Origin: Carettochelys insculpta
Taxonomy: Eukaryota > Chordata > Testudines > Carettochelyidae
Length of the DNA stretch: 64,000 nucleotides
NCBI RefSeq assembly: GCF_033958435.1
Contig: NC_134137.1
Coordinates: forward strand, 246,310,501-246,374,500
Reading direction: 5' to 3'
Of this stretch, positions 11,069 to 22,260 are shown in pieces; the stretch's first letter is position 1; each line of letters starts with the position of its first letter. A program made the translations under genes and the position numbers. Below the pieces are notes generated by a model. The model saw only the letters and a program-made list of their open reading frames with translations. It ran no database searches and was not told where the DNA came from.

Positions 11069-13100
11069 GCTCTCTCCCTTCTGGCTTTCTGCAGAACCTT
11101 GTGGATAAGCGTTATGGGGGGAAAACGCGTAGAGTAGAGGGCCCTTCCATGAAAATCATGAATGCGTCCCCCAGGGACCTCAGCCCTATTCCTGCTCTGG
11201 AGCAGTACCGGGGGCACTTCTTGTTGTACTAGGTGGCAAACAAATCGACTTGGGGAAACCCCCATATACGAAAAATGCACCGTAGCAGGTCGGAGCGGAT
11301 CTGCCATTCGTGCGTGAGTGCGAAGCGCATGCTCAGCTGATCTGCCTTCATGTTGTGGGCACCCAGCAAGTACGAGGCTTTCAACATTATGTTGCTGGCG
11401 ATGCACCAGTTCCACAATCGGACTGCTTCCACGCATAACGCACGGGATTGTGCCCCTCCTTGTCAACTGATGTAGAACATAGTGGAGGTATTGTTGGTAT
11501 TGATCCCGACTACTTTGCCATGCAGGTATTCCCGAAAATGTCTGCAAGCATTGAACACTGCTCTGAGCTCCAGTATGTTTATGTGCAGTGTCTGTTCCGC
11601 GGGGCACCATAGCCCTTGCGTCACCTTGCTGCCAGTGTGCACTCCCCATCCTATGTGGGAGGCGTTGGTTGTAAGAAAAACAGAAATTTGTGGTTGGTGG
11701 AAGGGCACCCCCACTAGCAGGTTCTTGGAATTTTCCCACCATGCTAGTGATCTGCGCACCTCCATCGTGGGCAACACTACCCTGTGTACAGTGTGGGATG
11801 CCGGTTTGTAAACACTCGCCAGCCAATGCTGCAGGCTTCACATGTGTAACCTGGTATTCTGTACCACAAACGTCGCTGCCGCCATGTGCCCCAACAGTTG
11901 CATGCACGTTAGGACTGGCACAGCGGGGCTGTACGTCATGACTTGCACCAGGGAGTTGATGGCGCGGAAGCGGGCGTCGGGCAGGTATACTCTTGATGCA
12001 ATAGAGTTTATGCGTACCCCTATGAACTCTATATCTTGCGTGGATTCGGTCTTTGACTTTGTAAGGTTGATAACTAGGCCCAGCGAAGTAAACGTGTTCG
12101 CGGTGACACGTATCATGCGTAGGACCTCTGCCTTTGAGGCCCCTTTCAGTAGGCAGTTGTCCGGATATGGAAAAATAAACACGCCCTGTCTGTGCAGGTA
12201 GGCTGATACCAGTGCCAGGGTTTTGGTAAAGACTCTGGGTGCCGAGGATAGGCCAAACGGAAGAACCCTGTACTGGAAATGTTCCCCACCGACCGTGAAG
12301 CAGAGGAAGCGTCTGTGTGCCGGGTGGATTGTTATATGAAAGTAAGCATCTTGTAAGTTGACGGCTGCAAACCAGTCTCCATCATCCAGTGCCATAAGTA
12401 TGGAGGCAACTGTAATCATCCGGAAGCGCTGCTTGCGCAAGTAACGGTTGAGGCCCCGTAGATCCAAAATCGGCCTCCAGCCTCATGTTTTCTTCTCTGT
12501 TAGGAAGCAGCGCGAGTAAAAACCTTTCCCTTGGAATTGTTCCGGCACTCTTTCCACCGCCCCTATGAACATGAGGTGATCTACCTCCTGCTTCAGCCTC
12601 GCCTCGTGGGCAGCGTCCCTGAGATGAGGCCGGGTGGGAGGTTTCGTTGGTGGAGGTGACTGGAAGGGGATCGTGTAACCCGTGGCTATAATTTCTAGCA
12701 CCCATTTGTCTGTTGTGATCTTTTGCCATTGGGAGCGGAACGGTTTGAGGCGATGATGGAACATGAGATGAGAATGGCATTGAGCGATGGTGTTTATAGT
12801 GCAGTCCTCGACATACCCGTCAAACTTGCTGTTTCTGGGCTTGCTCCGAGGGTGTACGGCTTTGTTGAGCACGTCGCCTGGGGGCCCTGTACTGCTGCTG
12901 CTGTTGATGGAGCCCTTGGTCATAGCCTCGCTGATATTGTGTGCGCTGTGGTTGGTAAGCGTAGCGTCTTTGCTGAGGATAGAATTTCTTTTTCTTGTAT
13001 GGGGGAGTATAAATACCCAAGGTCTTAAGTGTGGCCCTCGAGTCTTTGCTGGAGTGGAGGACTGAGTCGGTTGAGTCCACAAACAGCTTTTGCTTGTCAA
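11041..13100 (-). pseudogene. DIRS reverse transcriptase/RNase H, copy 1, broken
   Basis: In sense order, an N-terminal RT region (QWQKITTDKWVLEIIATGYT, AVERVPEQFQGKGFYSR) overlaps the gag end in another frame. The RT core follows at 11838-12467 with LQDAYFHITIHPAHRRF (motif A) and VLPFGLSSAPRVFTKTL. Motif C reads YPDN instead of YLDD, removing a catalytic aspartate. RNase H is at about 11229-11777 with TTNASHIGWGVHTG (the expected TDAS is TNAS), LELRAVFNACRHF and NTNNTSTMFYIS. A conserved block VDLFAT ... YSTRFPPITLIHKVL follows in shifted frames. Several frameshifts separate RT from RNase H. I do not assign a methyltransferase domain. The enzyme cannot be functional. Confidence 0.85.
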
Positions 13101-15039
13101 AAGGAAGATTCACGATCTTCGCCTGTAGGTCTCTGGGGATACCGGATGTCTGGAGCCAGGATTCCCTACGCATTACCACTGCTGCGGCAGTTGAACGTGC
13201 CGCTGTGTCCGCCACGTCCAGGGCAATCTGGACTCCCATCTGCGATGCCGCATAGCCCTCTTGGACAATCGCCTTTAACACTGGCTTCCTGTCCTCCGGA
13301 TGAATCCATGAGAGGAGCGAGTCTGGAGTAATTGTCAAAGTTATGGTTTGATAGATGTGCCGCGTAATTTGCCATTCTCAATAATAAGGTAGAGGAGGAG
13401 TAGACCTTCCTGCCGAACAGCTTTAATTTCTTAGCATCTTTATCCGACCCCCCTGATTTGTACTGAGACGTCTTCGACCTCTGCTGGGACAATTCGACCA
13501 CCAAAGAATTGGGTTGTGGGTGGCTAAACAGGAACTCCATGCCCTTGGCTTGGACGAAGTACTTCTTATCCGCTCTCTTGTTCGTAGGCAGAATACAGGC
13601 CGGAGTCTGCCATATGTTAGTGGCTGACTCCATAATGGGTTCGTCCAGTGGGATAGCCATTTTATATGAAGCCAGGGGTCTCAAATTTTTCAGGAGTTTA
13701 TGGTGCTTCTCCTGCACCTCTGCTATTTGAATGTCCGGTGTGAATGCTACTCTTTTGAACAGCTCCTGGAATTGTTTAAGGTCATCCGGAGGGGAGACAT
13801 CCCCGGCGGCAATGGCCTCATCTGGGGAAGATGAGGAGGAACCGGTGGGGTAAGCCTCCCTCAAATCCTCTGGCTCCCGAGTTCGGTGGTATACTTGCTC
13901 CCTGGTGGGCTGTGAAGGGAAGTCTCGGGACTCTGGACCTAATTCCCCCTGGGACAACTGCGTTCCCGTCCCAGAGCGAGAGTGTACACGGGAGTATTGA
14001 CGAGTAGTAGGAGAGGACTTGCCCCTGGATCTAGACCTGCGGTGTCTGTGTTCAGCATGATGAGGACAATCATAGCAACATGGGCAAGGGCCCGGTGATG
14101 GAGACCAGGACCACGATCGGCGAGTGTACCCATGATGTCCGGGAGAGCGGGATCTCCATGACGACATTGATAGTGGTGAAGCTCATTTGTGATAGTACTC
14201 AAGGGGATCCATACCCAAAAATGGTGAAGGTGGCCTGAGCCACGGTGAAATTGGTTGGAGGAACGGAGAGGGAGGCCCGAAATAAGCTGGTGGAGTTGCT
14301 GCCCGGCGGTGCGGCATGTGTATCTCGGGAGCGGGGCTGGGTGATAATGGCATAGCAGCCCCGCCTGGAGATGGACTAAGGTGCCGGGTTTCAGCTCTAG
14401 CCTTGCCCTTCCCCTGCAGGGTGGGCGCCGCCCCCTCCCGTGCCGGGGGTCTGGCCCCGTTGTCGGCGCCGCGCTCGGCACCGTCAACAGCGGTGCCACG
14501 TGGGTAGCTTCCTCTGGCGCCAGTAGGCCCCGTGCTGGGTGCCCCTGCGCCGTCGGCGCCGCCAATTCCGGCGCTTGCCACGCTGGCGCTCGCGGCGCCT
14601 TCCGTGCCGCCTGCTGTATAGTCGGAGGCCCGGCCTCGGCCACGTGCGCTGCTGCACTGCTGCTTTCATCAGCTCGCAGCTGGGGGCTCTGCATTCCACC
14701 CGTCCTGCTCGCTGGGACCGCCGGCAAGGATCGAGCCAGGGAGAGTTTCCTCGTCTTCTGCACAGAGGGGGTCAAAGAGGCCGCCTTCCTTTTATGCGAC
14801 CCAGAGGGCCCCTCTGTGTGAGGCTTCTCCGGCGGCTCAGGCTGGAGAGCCTTATCAAACAAGATCATTTTGAGCCTCATTTCTCTGTCCTTCCTGGCCC
14901 TGGCTGTAAGCTTAGCGCAGTGGGAACACTTCTGGGTAACAGGAGACTCCCCCAGGCAACGAATACATTCACTATGCCCATCTGAGGCCGGCACAGCCTC
15001 GCGGCATGACTCACACTTCTTAAACCCCGAGGAAGCCAT
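12820..15039 (-). pseudogene. DIRS gag-like protein, copy 1, broken
   Basis: The first gene of the element should encode its structural protein. It begins MASSGFKKCESCREAVP, with a cysteine/histidine cluster (CESC, DGHSECIRCLG, CSHCAKL) that could bind zinc. A proline/alanine-rich region follows, then an Arg/Ser-rich tract (WRSRSPGHHGYTRRS), the block SPDEAIAAGDVSPPDDLKQF, QEKHHKLLKNLRPL, KYFVQAKGMEFLFSHPQPNS and RKVYSSSTLLLRMANYAAHL, and a C-terminal tyrosine/glutamine-rich tail (YPQQRRYAYQPQRTQYQRGY). Frameshifts near 14440 and 13300 and a stop at about 14181 break it. The start M is supported by the matching starts in copies 3 and 4. Confidence 0.82.
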
Positions 15040-15313
15040 CGCGGTGAGTCTTTACTTTTAATAGGGTACTTAGCCACTAATCAGTGCTTTCTAACCCAAA
15101 ATAACATTCACGGCCTTCAGGGCAGCAGACGGCTGAACAGCCTATTGTCCGCCCCTCTCTCCTTCGTTCCTCTTCTCTCTGCTACTTCATATGCTCTTCT
15201 CTTTTTTTTTTGTATAATAGTGACAAACAACGAACTAACACATAAAAACAACTATCTTATCTGTCTTGGGCTTTGGCTGGAGCAGATTCCGTCTGCAGCC
15301 GATGGCGGTTGAG

Positions 15314-15478
15314 AAGGAACTGGCGGGGACAGGATCGCACACATGACCAAGGGCGCGCAAGGGGCGGCACGCATTGGCGCATGCGCGATCCAATAGAAAC
15401 TGCTGGAAGAATTCTGATCTGCGGCACCGGGCGAACCTGACACCTATTGTGGAGCACCCACAGGGACCACTCGAAGAA
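15314..15478. repeat. DIRS copy 1 right inverted terminal repeat (5' side of the element)
   Basis: This is the reverse complement of about 9470-9632, ending GGGACCACTCGAAGAA at the junction with hAT sequence. In the sense direction it precedes gag, so it should hold the promoter. A T-run at 15201-15210 follows inside. Confidence 0.88.
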
Positions 15479-16340
15479 CCACCAAATGTTCAAAAGAAGT
15501 GGCAGTGAAAGCTGGAATAAACTATGAACAAAAATTCAACTGCCACTTGCTCAGTTTTGTCACAGAAAATGCTGCAAATGTGGCAAAGATGAGAAGATAC
15601 TTAGAAGAAGAAAGGGAAGTATGCTCCTTGATAACATACGGCTGCAGAGTCCACTTTAAGCATCGTTTAAGGCAAAGATTTAAGTACACCTTCTCCAGGA
15701 ATAAGCGAACATGCTGAAGTCACAAAATACTGCCGTAACAACTGTTTTGCTTCAGCTTCACTGAAGAGAGCAGGAAGAGAGCAAGAAGAGCCAAACTAAT
15801 TCTCCCACAAAATGTTGAATGAAATTCTGTGGTTTATTGTTTTAACAATTTATTAAGAATTGCCCTATTTTCAGAAAACTCTGTGGAAGAAACCTGTGAT
15901 TAAATAAGTGGAAGTATCTCATATAAAATATCTAACGTTGGATTAAAGAGGAATGTACAAGATATAATCAATATACTGAAGCCTATTATCTATAGCCTTA
16001 AACCAACTTCAGAGAATTGCTGGTGCTATAAAAATTTGGAAGGCACTTCAAGAGACATTGATAAAAGAACGCCTCACTAGAAAGGTAAAGCTGTGAGCAA
16101 TAATTAAGTGTATCAAACACTAACTCCACCTCATTTTCTTGTGAACATTCTTAACCCAGATATAAAGGCAGATGCCTAACTCCTAGAGATGCTGCTGGGT
16201 CCGGGCATGGGCATCTCAAAGCCACTCCTTTTTTATACCAGTCATCCATTTCAGGGCTGGAGTGAACCATTTAATCAGTATACGTTTCCTGATAATGCAC
16301 TGAGCAAAGTCACTCCCCTGAATTGGTGGCAATCATGAGC
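15479..16340 (+). pseudogene. hAT-type transposase (DUF659-like), C-terminal part
   Basis: The hAT reading frame resumes immediately after DIRS copy 1 with KEVAVKAGINYEQKF and the DUF659/RNase H-like block SFVTENAANVAKMRRYLEE, then SLITYGCRVHFKHRL. Further on, in shifted frames, are HAEVTKYCRNNCFASASLK, ALNQLQRIAGAIKIWKALQE (16000-16055), HFLVNILNPDIKADA (about 16130) and LNWWQS (near 16320), all in the order of hAT-like proteins. Stops are frequent. It was dead before or soon after the DIRS insertion. Confidence 0.72.
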
Positions 16341-18384
16341 AAGGTACCTTAATTTATATCAATCCACCCTGTTTAGGACACATATTTGACCCACTCATAG
16401 AGCACTGATGCATATTTCACAGTTACAAAAAATGCTACAGCTTTCATTTCACAAGTCCTCTCTCTGACTATATTTGCTACTCTGAAGCCCATTCAAGTTC
16501 TTCATTTATTTGGCAACCAGCTCTTTGTGAAAAGACTACATCTGGAATTATTACTTCAGCTCAATTCAGAAAAGCACTGAGGCATACGATCAAGTGATTT
16601 CCAATATAATGATAATTTAAAGTGCATGCTTAAGTGTTTTCCTATATCTGAAGCTTTGTTCTCTTCACTAATTACACTTAAGGTATTTTCCACATAAGCT
16701 TTCTTATATTCTTGGCAAGTTTACATCCTTTGTCTTAACATTTGTTCTTTCAATCCAACAAAAGCAGAAAGCACTATTAACTTTCTGGCATAATTACTTA
16801 CTTGTGTAGTTTCATCTGGTTCCATTCTACAAACTTGTCAAGAACTGACACCTACAGACTTGGCAAGAATGCTAAACACAGTACCAAATAAGATGGACCA
16901 CTGTTCTGTTCTGGAGATATGCCTAGACCAGATCTTCAGATTCAAACACTCACAACACTGCAAGTTCACATTTAGATCTGAACTTTGAAGCTCAAGCTCA
17001 GTTTCATTTTATTTTACAGAGAAAATCCTGGGGGCTAGGGTATTATAAGGAAAAAAACAACAAGAAGCCCTGTGGCACCTTATAGACTGACAGATATCTT
17101 GGAGCATAAGCTTTCCTGGGCAAAGACCCGCTTGAAAAAAGGAATTCCAAGCAGGCCATTGTTATCTTGTTGAATTTGAGCCAATACACAGTCTACACAT
17201 ATCCTAAGACATTAGACCTTCCTATTGTGCAATACGTTGTTTACACTTCTAAAAGCAAATATAACATGCATAGTCTGACAGTCAAAAGACTGAAATGAAA
17301 CTTCTATTTCTTGTACAGATTTATGAGGCATACGAACATTGTATTTTGAGGTTTTCATTTAAAAAGGCTGCGAAAGTCTAGAGAGGAAATATTATTATAA
17401 GAATCATTTTAAGTGGAAAAGGGGTAGGGAGCTAGCAAACATACACATTTAAAACCAAGATCAACTAAACTCCAAATACCAGCTTTAGCCTAACAAAAAG
17501 CACACACCTGTATATTAAAACAGCAGAAATTCTTCTAGAAATGTACAAAACCCAACACACATGCAAAAATACTGCATAGGATCATGCAAAAATAATTAGA
17601 GGCTGTACTGTGAGAGGATAATGGAGTGCAAGAATGGCCATGCTGGGTCAGGCTAATGGATCATCTAACCCAATTTTAATTGATAGGAGGGTAAACAGAC
17701 TGTGATTAGAACATAATGAAAGGCCAATTTTTGCATTTTAAAAAATTATCGTGGAAAATAAAACCAAAGAAGAGCTAGAAAAAATTATTACACAGAATCT
17801 TCATTCGAATTCTGTCTTTTGTTTCCTTGGTCATTTGTAATATAGTCCATTGCCTTTCAATCACAAAATTAAAATGGATTGAACAGCTTGCAGTTATTTC
17901 AACTAAGGCACTCCAAAAACTGATATCATAATTTGTTTAATTTCACAGATGGTAAAAATGAATAATAAACTAAGCACAAGTTACTTTAAAGATTACTTTT
18001 GTTTTCATAAAGGAACTAAACCTTTTCCTAGAAAGGGAAGAGATTTTAAAAAACTACCAAGTTTTGATTTGCTTTAAGTCCAACATGCACATGAATTTGA
18101 TTTGCAACCACTTAGGGAACAGAGAAGCGTTCCTACTGAATTAAGGAGTTGCCCCCCCATTTCTGCTCTTTTTGATTCTCCCCTAGAATTTTATGATTTT
18201 TAAATATTAAACAAAGATTCTGATGTGCAGCTGCAGGCTACAGGAACGCACTTGGAGTTTGAATTTAAACTGTTCCAAGTGCTTTCCAAGCTCCACCATG
18301 TTACTCCAGACTAACATGCCAGCTGAAACCACTGCTTTCTGATCTTAAAGTAGTTATTTTAGAATACACAGGTTGCCACATTAA
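16341..18384. other. Unassigned stretch with a Penelope-like tail fragment
   Basis: No exon or gene is recognised. At 17046-17140 the run ACAACAAGAAGCCCTGTGGC with ACCTTATAGACTGACAGA and GGGCAAAGACCCGCTTGAA is a Penelope-like tail fragment. At 17627-17672 the run GAATGGCCATGCTGGGTCAG with GATCATCTAACCCA matches a widespread amniote repeat whose class I cannot name. Confidence 0.5.
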
Positions 18385-18502
18385 GGCTACATGTACACTA
18401 GCCCCAAACTTCGAAATGGCCATGCAAATGGCCATTTCAAAGTGAACTAATGAAGCGCTGAAATGCATATTCAGAGCTTCATTAGCATGCAGGCAGCCGC
18501 AG

Positions 18503-18703
18503 CACTTCGAAATTGACGCGCCTCGCTGCCGTGCGGCTCGTCCTGACGGGGCTCCTCTTCGAAAGGACCCCGCCTACTTCGAAGTCCCCTTATTCCCATG
18601 AGCAGATGGGAATAAGGGGACTTTGAAGTAGGAGGGGTCCTTTCGAAAAGGAGCCCAGTTGGGACGAGCCGCAGGGCGGCGAGGCGCGTCAATTTCGAAG
18701 TGC
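18503..18703. repeat. About 200-bp imperfect palindrome in the Harbinger derivative
   Basis: The left arm (CACTTCGAAATTGACGCGCC through CTACTTCGAAGTCCCCTTAT) is mirrored by the right arm ending TTGACGCGCC-complement at 18690-18703. The loop is GAGCAGAT near 18600. The terminal sequence of the left side has no counterpart on the right, so the right arm stops abruptly at the junction with the Myb-like gene. Confidence 0.8.
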
Positions 18704-18987
18704 CACCAGAGGCGTAGGGCTGGCCTCCGGGACAGACTCCGTCTCCAGGGCTTGCTGAGGCTTGTCGCCCGAGGTGTCAAGGGTGGCTGGGGGGAGGTGG
18801 TGTACCGGGGGCCCAGGATTTCCCTGAGCTCCCTGTGAAAGGGGCAAGCGGCAGGGGCGGACCCAGATCGGCTGGCCATGTCCTGGGCCCGGGCGTAACC
18901 CTGCCGCAGCTCCTTTACTTTACTCCTGACATGGTCAGGAGTGCGGGCAGGGTGACGTGGGCAGCCAGGCCCTTGGCCAGCCAAGCG
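18704..18987 (-). pseudogene. Harbinger Myb/SANT-like protein, middle part, split by DIRS copy 2
   Basis: Harbinger transposons encode a Myb-like DNA-binding partner of their nuclease. Here the minus strand gives AWLAKGLAA, then KVKELRQGYARAQDMASRSG and ACPFHRELREILGPR, the end of the trihelix-type domain. The upstream half (GPSWTEAEI, LLGLWGKE, VMGSKRRNVDAF) lies beyond DIRS copy 2 at about 24984-25110. The gene stops being recognisable at 18704, where the palindrome starts, so its C-terminal exon is missing. It also carries the same TAG codon after LLGLWGKE as the copy at 34570. Confidence 0.75.
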
Positions 18988-19184
18988 AAAGAAAGGTTAC
19001 TCACCGTAGTAACGGTGGTTCTTCGAGATGTGTCCCCGTGGGTGCTCCACATTAGGTGTCGGGCTCGCCCGGCGCCGCAGATCGGATCCTCCAAGCAGTC
19101 TCTGCCGGACCGCGCACGCGCCGGCGCGCGCCGCTCCCCCGCGCGCTCCCGGCCACGTGCGCGATCCGGTCCCCGCCAGTTCCT
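18988..19184. repeat. DIRS copy 2 left inverted terminal repeat
   Basis: From about 19019 to 19184 it is the reverse complement of 24818-24980, nearly without mismatch (for example GTCGGGCTCGCCCGGCGCCG and GGACCGCGCACGCGCCGGCG). The dense, unmutated CpG sites suggest recent insertion or lack of methylation decay. Confidence 0.9.
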
Positions 19185-19253
19185 TGACCAACCGCCTCGG
19201 ATGCTCCTGCAAAACACTAAACAGAGATCCGGAGCGGGGAGGATGGGCGGGTA

Positions 19254-19356
19254 GTGGAGCACCCACGGGGACACATCTCGAAGAACCACCGTTACTACGG
19301 TGAGTAACCTTTCTTTCTTCTTCGAGTGTCCCCGTGGGTGCTCCACATTAGGTGAC
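19254..19356. repeat. DIRS copy 2 internal complementary region
   Basis: GTGGAGCACCCACGGGGACA through GGTGAGTAACCTTTC is the exact reverse complement of the left terminus, followed by TTCTTCTTCGAGTGTCCCCG through ACATTAGGTG, the reverse complement of the right terminus. Confidence 0.92.
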
Positions 19357-19403
19357 TACCCAGCAGTAACCCAAGATAGGAGGTGGCTAATCGGATTATG
19401 TGC

Positions 19404-20640
19404 AGCTTGTCCCCGAGAGGACCGCTGCCGAGAGACGGGTATCCTCTTGGAATACCCTGTGAAGGGCGTAATGTTTGGCGAAGGTGTCACAGGATGACCA
19501 GGTCGCCACTCTGCAAATGTCTTTTAGCGCAACGCCCTTGAAAAAAAGACTGTTGATGCTGCCACCGCCCTAGTGGAATGAGCCCTGGGCGTGGCCAGTA
19601 AAGGAGTCTTTTTGAGTTTGTAGCACATTTTTATGCAAGATACGATGTGCTTAGAGATTCTCTGCGAAGAGAGACATTCTCCTTTTGATTTGGGAGCGAT
19701 AGAGACTAGGAGCCTATCCGTTCTCCGGAAGGACTTGGTCCTGTCCATATAGAAAGCTAGCGCCTGCTCACGTCCAGGAGGTGTAGGCGCACCTCTTTGT
19801 TAGAGTTATGAGGCTTTGGATAAACAAGGGTAAACAATAGGTTCGTTAGTATGAAACTCAGAAAGAAACTTTAGGAACAAAGGCTGGATGCAGCCGTATG
19901 GTTACCGCCTCCTTGGAAAAACAGCGCAGGGCGGCGTTGCCATAACTGCCTCAAGCTCGCTCACCCTGCGAGCTGACGTGATTGCGAGAAGAAAGGTCGT
20001 CTTCATCATAAGGAGGCGGAGGGAAACCGTGGCCAAAGGCTCAAACGGTGGTCCCCTTTTCGCATTAAGCACCAGGTCCGAGTTCCACAGAGGTGGAAGC
20101 GGTTTCTGAGGGGGGTATAGGCTTACCAGCCCTTTGAAGAACCTGGTAACCATGGGATGGGCGAACACCGTGTGCCCTTCCTCTTCGTGTCTGAACACCA
20201 AAATGGCGGCCAGGTGGACCTGAAACGAGGATAGCGAGAGTCCTTCTCTCTTGAGGTCCAGTAAATACTCTAATATCACAGCCATAGGCACCGAAAGGGG
20301 GCTAGCTGTTTGGTAGAACACCATGCCGTAAAGCGAGTCCATTTCTGCTTGAAGGTCTTCCTGGTGGAAGTCCTGCTGCTACTTTCTAGGACTTGCTGCA
20401 CTTCCTCCGTACATGTGCTCTCTAGGGAGCTGAGCCATGGATTAACCACGTTTGTAGTCGCAGGCTTTGGGGGTGCGGATGCACTATGGACCCCTGGGCT
20501 TGCGTGAGCAGATCCCGCGCCACCGGAGGGGACCTCGGTGGCCGGTCCGACATGCGCAGGAATAGGGGGAACCATTGCTGTCGATCCCACGTTGGGACTA
20601 TCGGGATCATTCAGGTTCCTTCCCTCCTGGCTTTGTGCAA
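19404..20640 (-). pseudogene. DIRS tyrosine recombinase, copy 2, frameshifted
   Basis: The recombinase of copy 2 shows the N-terminal domain (VNPWLSSLESTCTEEVQQV, FKQKWTRFTAWCSTK), the first arginine block SARRVSELEAV and the HxxR block HSTRAVAAS. An extra run of A (coding strand T-run complement) near 19541-19547 shifts the frame just after HSTRAVAAS, so the final tyrosine block is out of frame. A frame change near 19790 also separates the two catalytic halves. It is inactive as read. Confidence 0.85.
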
Positions 20641-22260
20641 CACTTTGTGGATGAGCACTGTGGGAGGGAAAGCGTAAAGCAGGGGGCCCCTCCATGAGAT
20701 CGCAAAGGCATCCCTCAGGGACCCCCGTCCCAGTCCTGCCCTGGAGCAGAATCGTGGGCACTTCTTGTTGTGCTGAGTAGCAAACAGGGTCTATCTGGGG
20801 AAAAACCCCATGCGTGGAAAAATCGGTTGCAGCAGATCGGGACGGATCTGCCACTCGTGCGTGAGTGCGAAACGCCTGCTCAGCTGGTCTGCCTTCACAT
20901 TGCGAGCGCCTGGTAAGTACGAGGCTTTCAAGGTTACATTGTTGGCGATGCAGCAGTTCCACAACCGGACTGCTTCTACACATAAGGCACGGGACCGAGC
21001 TCCTCCTTGCCGATTTATATAAAACATGGTGGAGGTATCGTCTGTACTGATCCCGACTACCTTGCCTTTCAGTTGGTCTCGAAAGTGTCTGCAGGCGTTG
21101 AACACTGCTTTGAGCTCCAGTATATTTGTGTGCAGTGACTGCTCCATAGAGGACCACAGCCCTTGCGTCACCTCTTCGCCCATGTGTGCTCCCCACCCTA
21201 TGAGGGGGGCATCTGTAGTAAGAAAAACCAATACGTGTGGTTGGTGGAAGGGTACCCTTGTTAGCAGGTTCTCTGGGTTTACCCACCATTGCAGGGATTT
21301 GCGCACCTCCGTTGTGGGCGACGCCATCCTGTGAACAGTGTGTGCTGCCGGTTTGTATACGCTCGCCAGCCAATGCTGCATGCTGCGCATGTGTAACCTG
21401 GCGTTCTGTTCTACGAAACGTTGCTGCTGCCATGTGGCCCAGCGGCTGTAAGCACGTCAGAACCGGCACCATAGGGCTGAAGGTGAAGCCTTGCGCGAGG
21501 GAGCCGATGGCCCGAAAGCGAGTCTCTGGTAGATACGCCCTCGCTGTAATAGAATTTATGCGTGCCCCTACGAACTCTATGTCCTGTGTGGGGTCTGTCT
21601 TTGATCTTGTCAGATTGATAAGCAGGCCGAGCGAAGAGAACGTGCCTGCTGTGACACATATTATGCGTAGTACCTCCTCCTTTGAGGCCCCTTTGAGTAG
21701 GCAGTCATTCAGATACTGGAATATAAATACCCCCTGTCTGTGCAGGTAGGCTGACACCACTGCCAAGGTCTTGGTGAAGACTCTGGGGGCTGAGGAGAGC
21801 CCAAACGGTAGGACCTGGTAAGTCGAGGGCTGCGAACCAATCTCCATCGTCTAGTGCCGTAAGGATGGAGGCATTTGTGATCATCCGAAAACGTTGCTTG
21901 CGCAGGTACCGGTGAGGCCTCGAAAATCTAAGATGGACCTCCCCGTGAGGAAGTACCTCGAGTAGAACCCTCTCCCTTGCAGTTGCTCCGGCACTCTTTC
22001 CACTGCCCCTACGAGCATGAGATGGTCTACCTCCTGCTTGAGCCTCGCTACATGGGAGGTCTCCTGGAGGTGGGGCCCCGGGTGGAGGTCATGGCGGTGG
22101 GAGCAACTGGGAGGGGATGGCGTACCCCGTGGCTATGATCTCCAGCACCCATGTGTCTGTGGTGATCCTTTGCCACTGGTTATAAAATGGTCGGATGATG
22201 GCCTTGAGCACTGGTTTCGTGCCCTCTGGAAGCGAGTCCATGAGGGAGGTCAACCTAATG
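20600..22260 (-). pseudogene. DIRS reverse transcriptase/RNase H, copy 2, internally deleted
   Basis: The RT region keeps VLPFGLSSAPRVFTKTLAVV and motif C as YLNDCLLKG (expected YLDD). The catalytic motif A block LQDAYFHI is missing: a deletion of about 95 bp relative to copy 1 joins ALD-type residues directly to QVLPFG. RNase H is recognisable at about 20860-21330 (TTDAPLIGWGAHMGEEVTQG, LELKAVFNACRHF, STDDTSTMFYINRQGGARS). The conserved block after RNase H is in shifted frames at 20600-20800. The reading frame from 20276 to 21847 is open for 523 codons, but it mixes two ancestral frames. Confidence 0.83.

Larger units (their letters stand above)
9433..15478 (-). mobile_element. DIRS retrotransposon, copy 1
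   Basis: A tyrosine-recombinase retrotransposon of about 6.05 kb on the minus strand. It has an inverted repeat at each end, an internal complementary region at 9701-9808 and, in sense order, gag-like protein, reverse transcriptase/RNase H and tyrosine recombinase. DIRS elements replicate through a circular DNA that a recombinase inserts, which explains the lack of a target duplication. It sits inside a hAT reading frame whose two halves rejoin when the element is removed. Its recombinase gene is open, its gag and reverse transcriptase genes are broken. Confidence 0.92.
18385..18987 (-). mobile_element. Harbinger derivative, left part (with palindrome), interrupted by DIRS copy 2
   Basis: The element continues at 24981-25617 after DIRS copy 2. 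The left end GGCTACATGTACACTAGCC follows TAA; the right end, read inward, is GCCGCGTCTACACTAGC and is followed by TGA, close to the 3-bp TWA target duplication of PIF/Harbinger elements. From 18385 to 18703 it holds a MITE-like palindrome, and from 18704 to 18987 the second half of a Myb-like gene on the minus strand. The nuclease gene present in the related copy at 34004-37877 is absent, so this copy depended on another for transposition. Confidence 0.72.

Noticed and set aside
11041..11432. DNA adenine methyltransferase domain, known in some DIRS elements
   Set aside because: The block after RNase H (DLFAT ... AFPPT ... VPTWDW) is conserved in all copies, but I cannot identify a convincing methyltransferase motif, so I left the function open.
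20276..21847. A single 523-residue protein in DIRS copy 2
   Set aside because: The open frame mixes the RT frame, an RNase H shadow frame and the recombinase frame, so it is not a native protein even though it is open.
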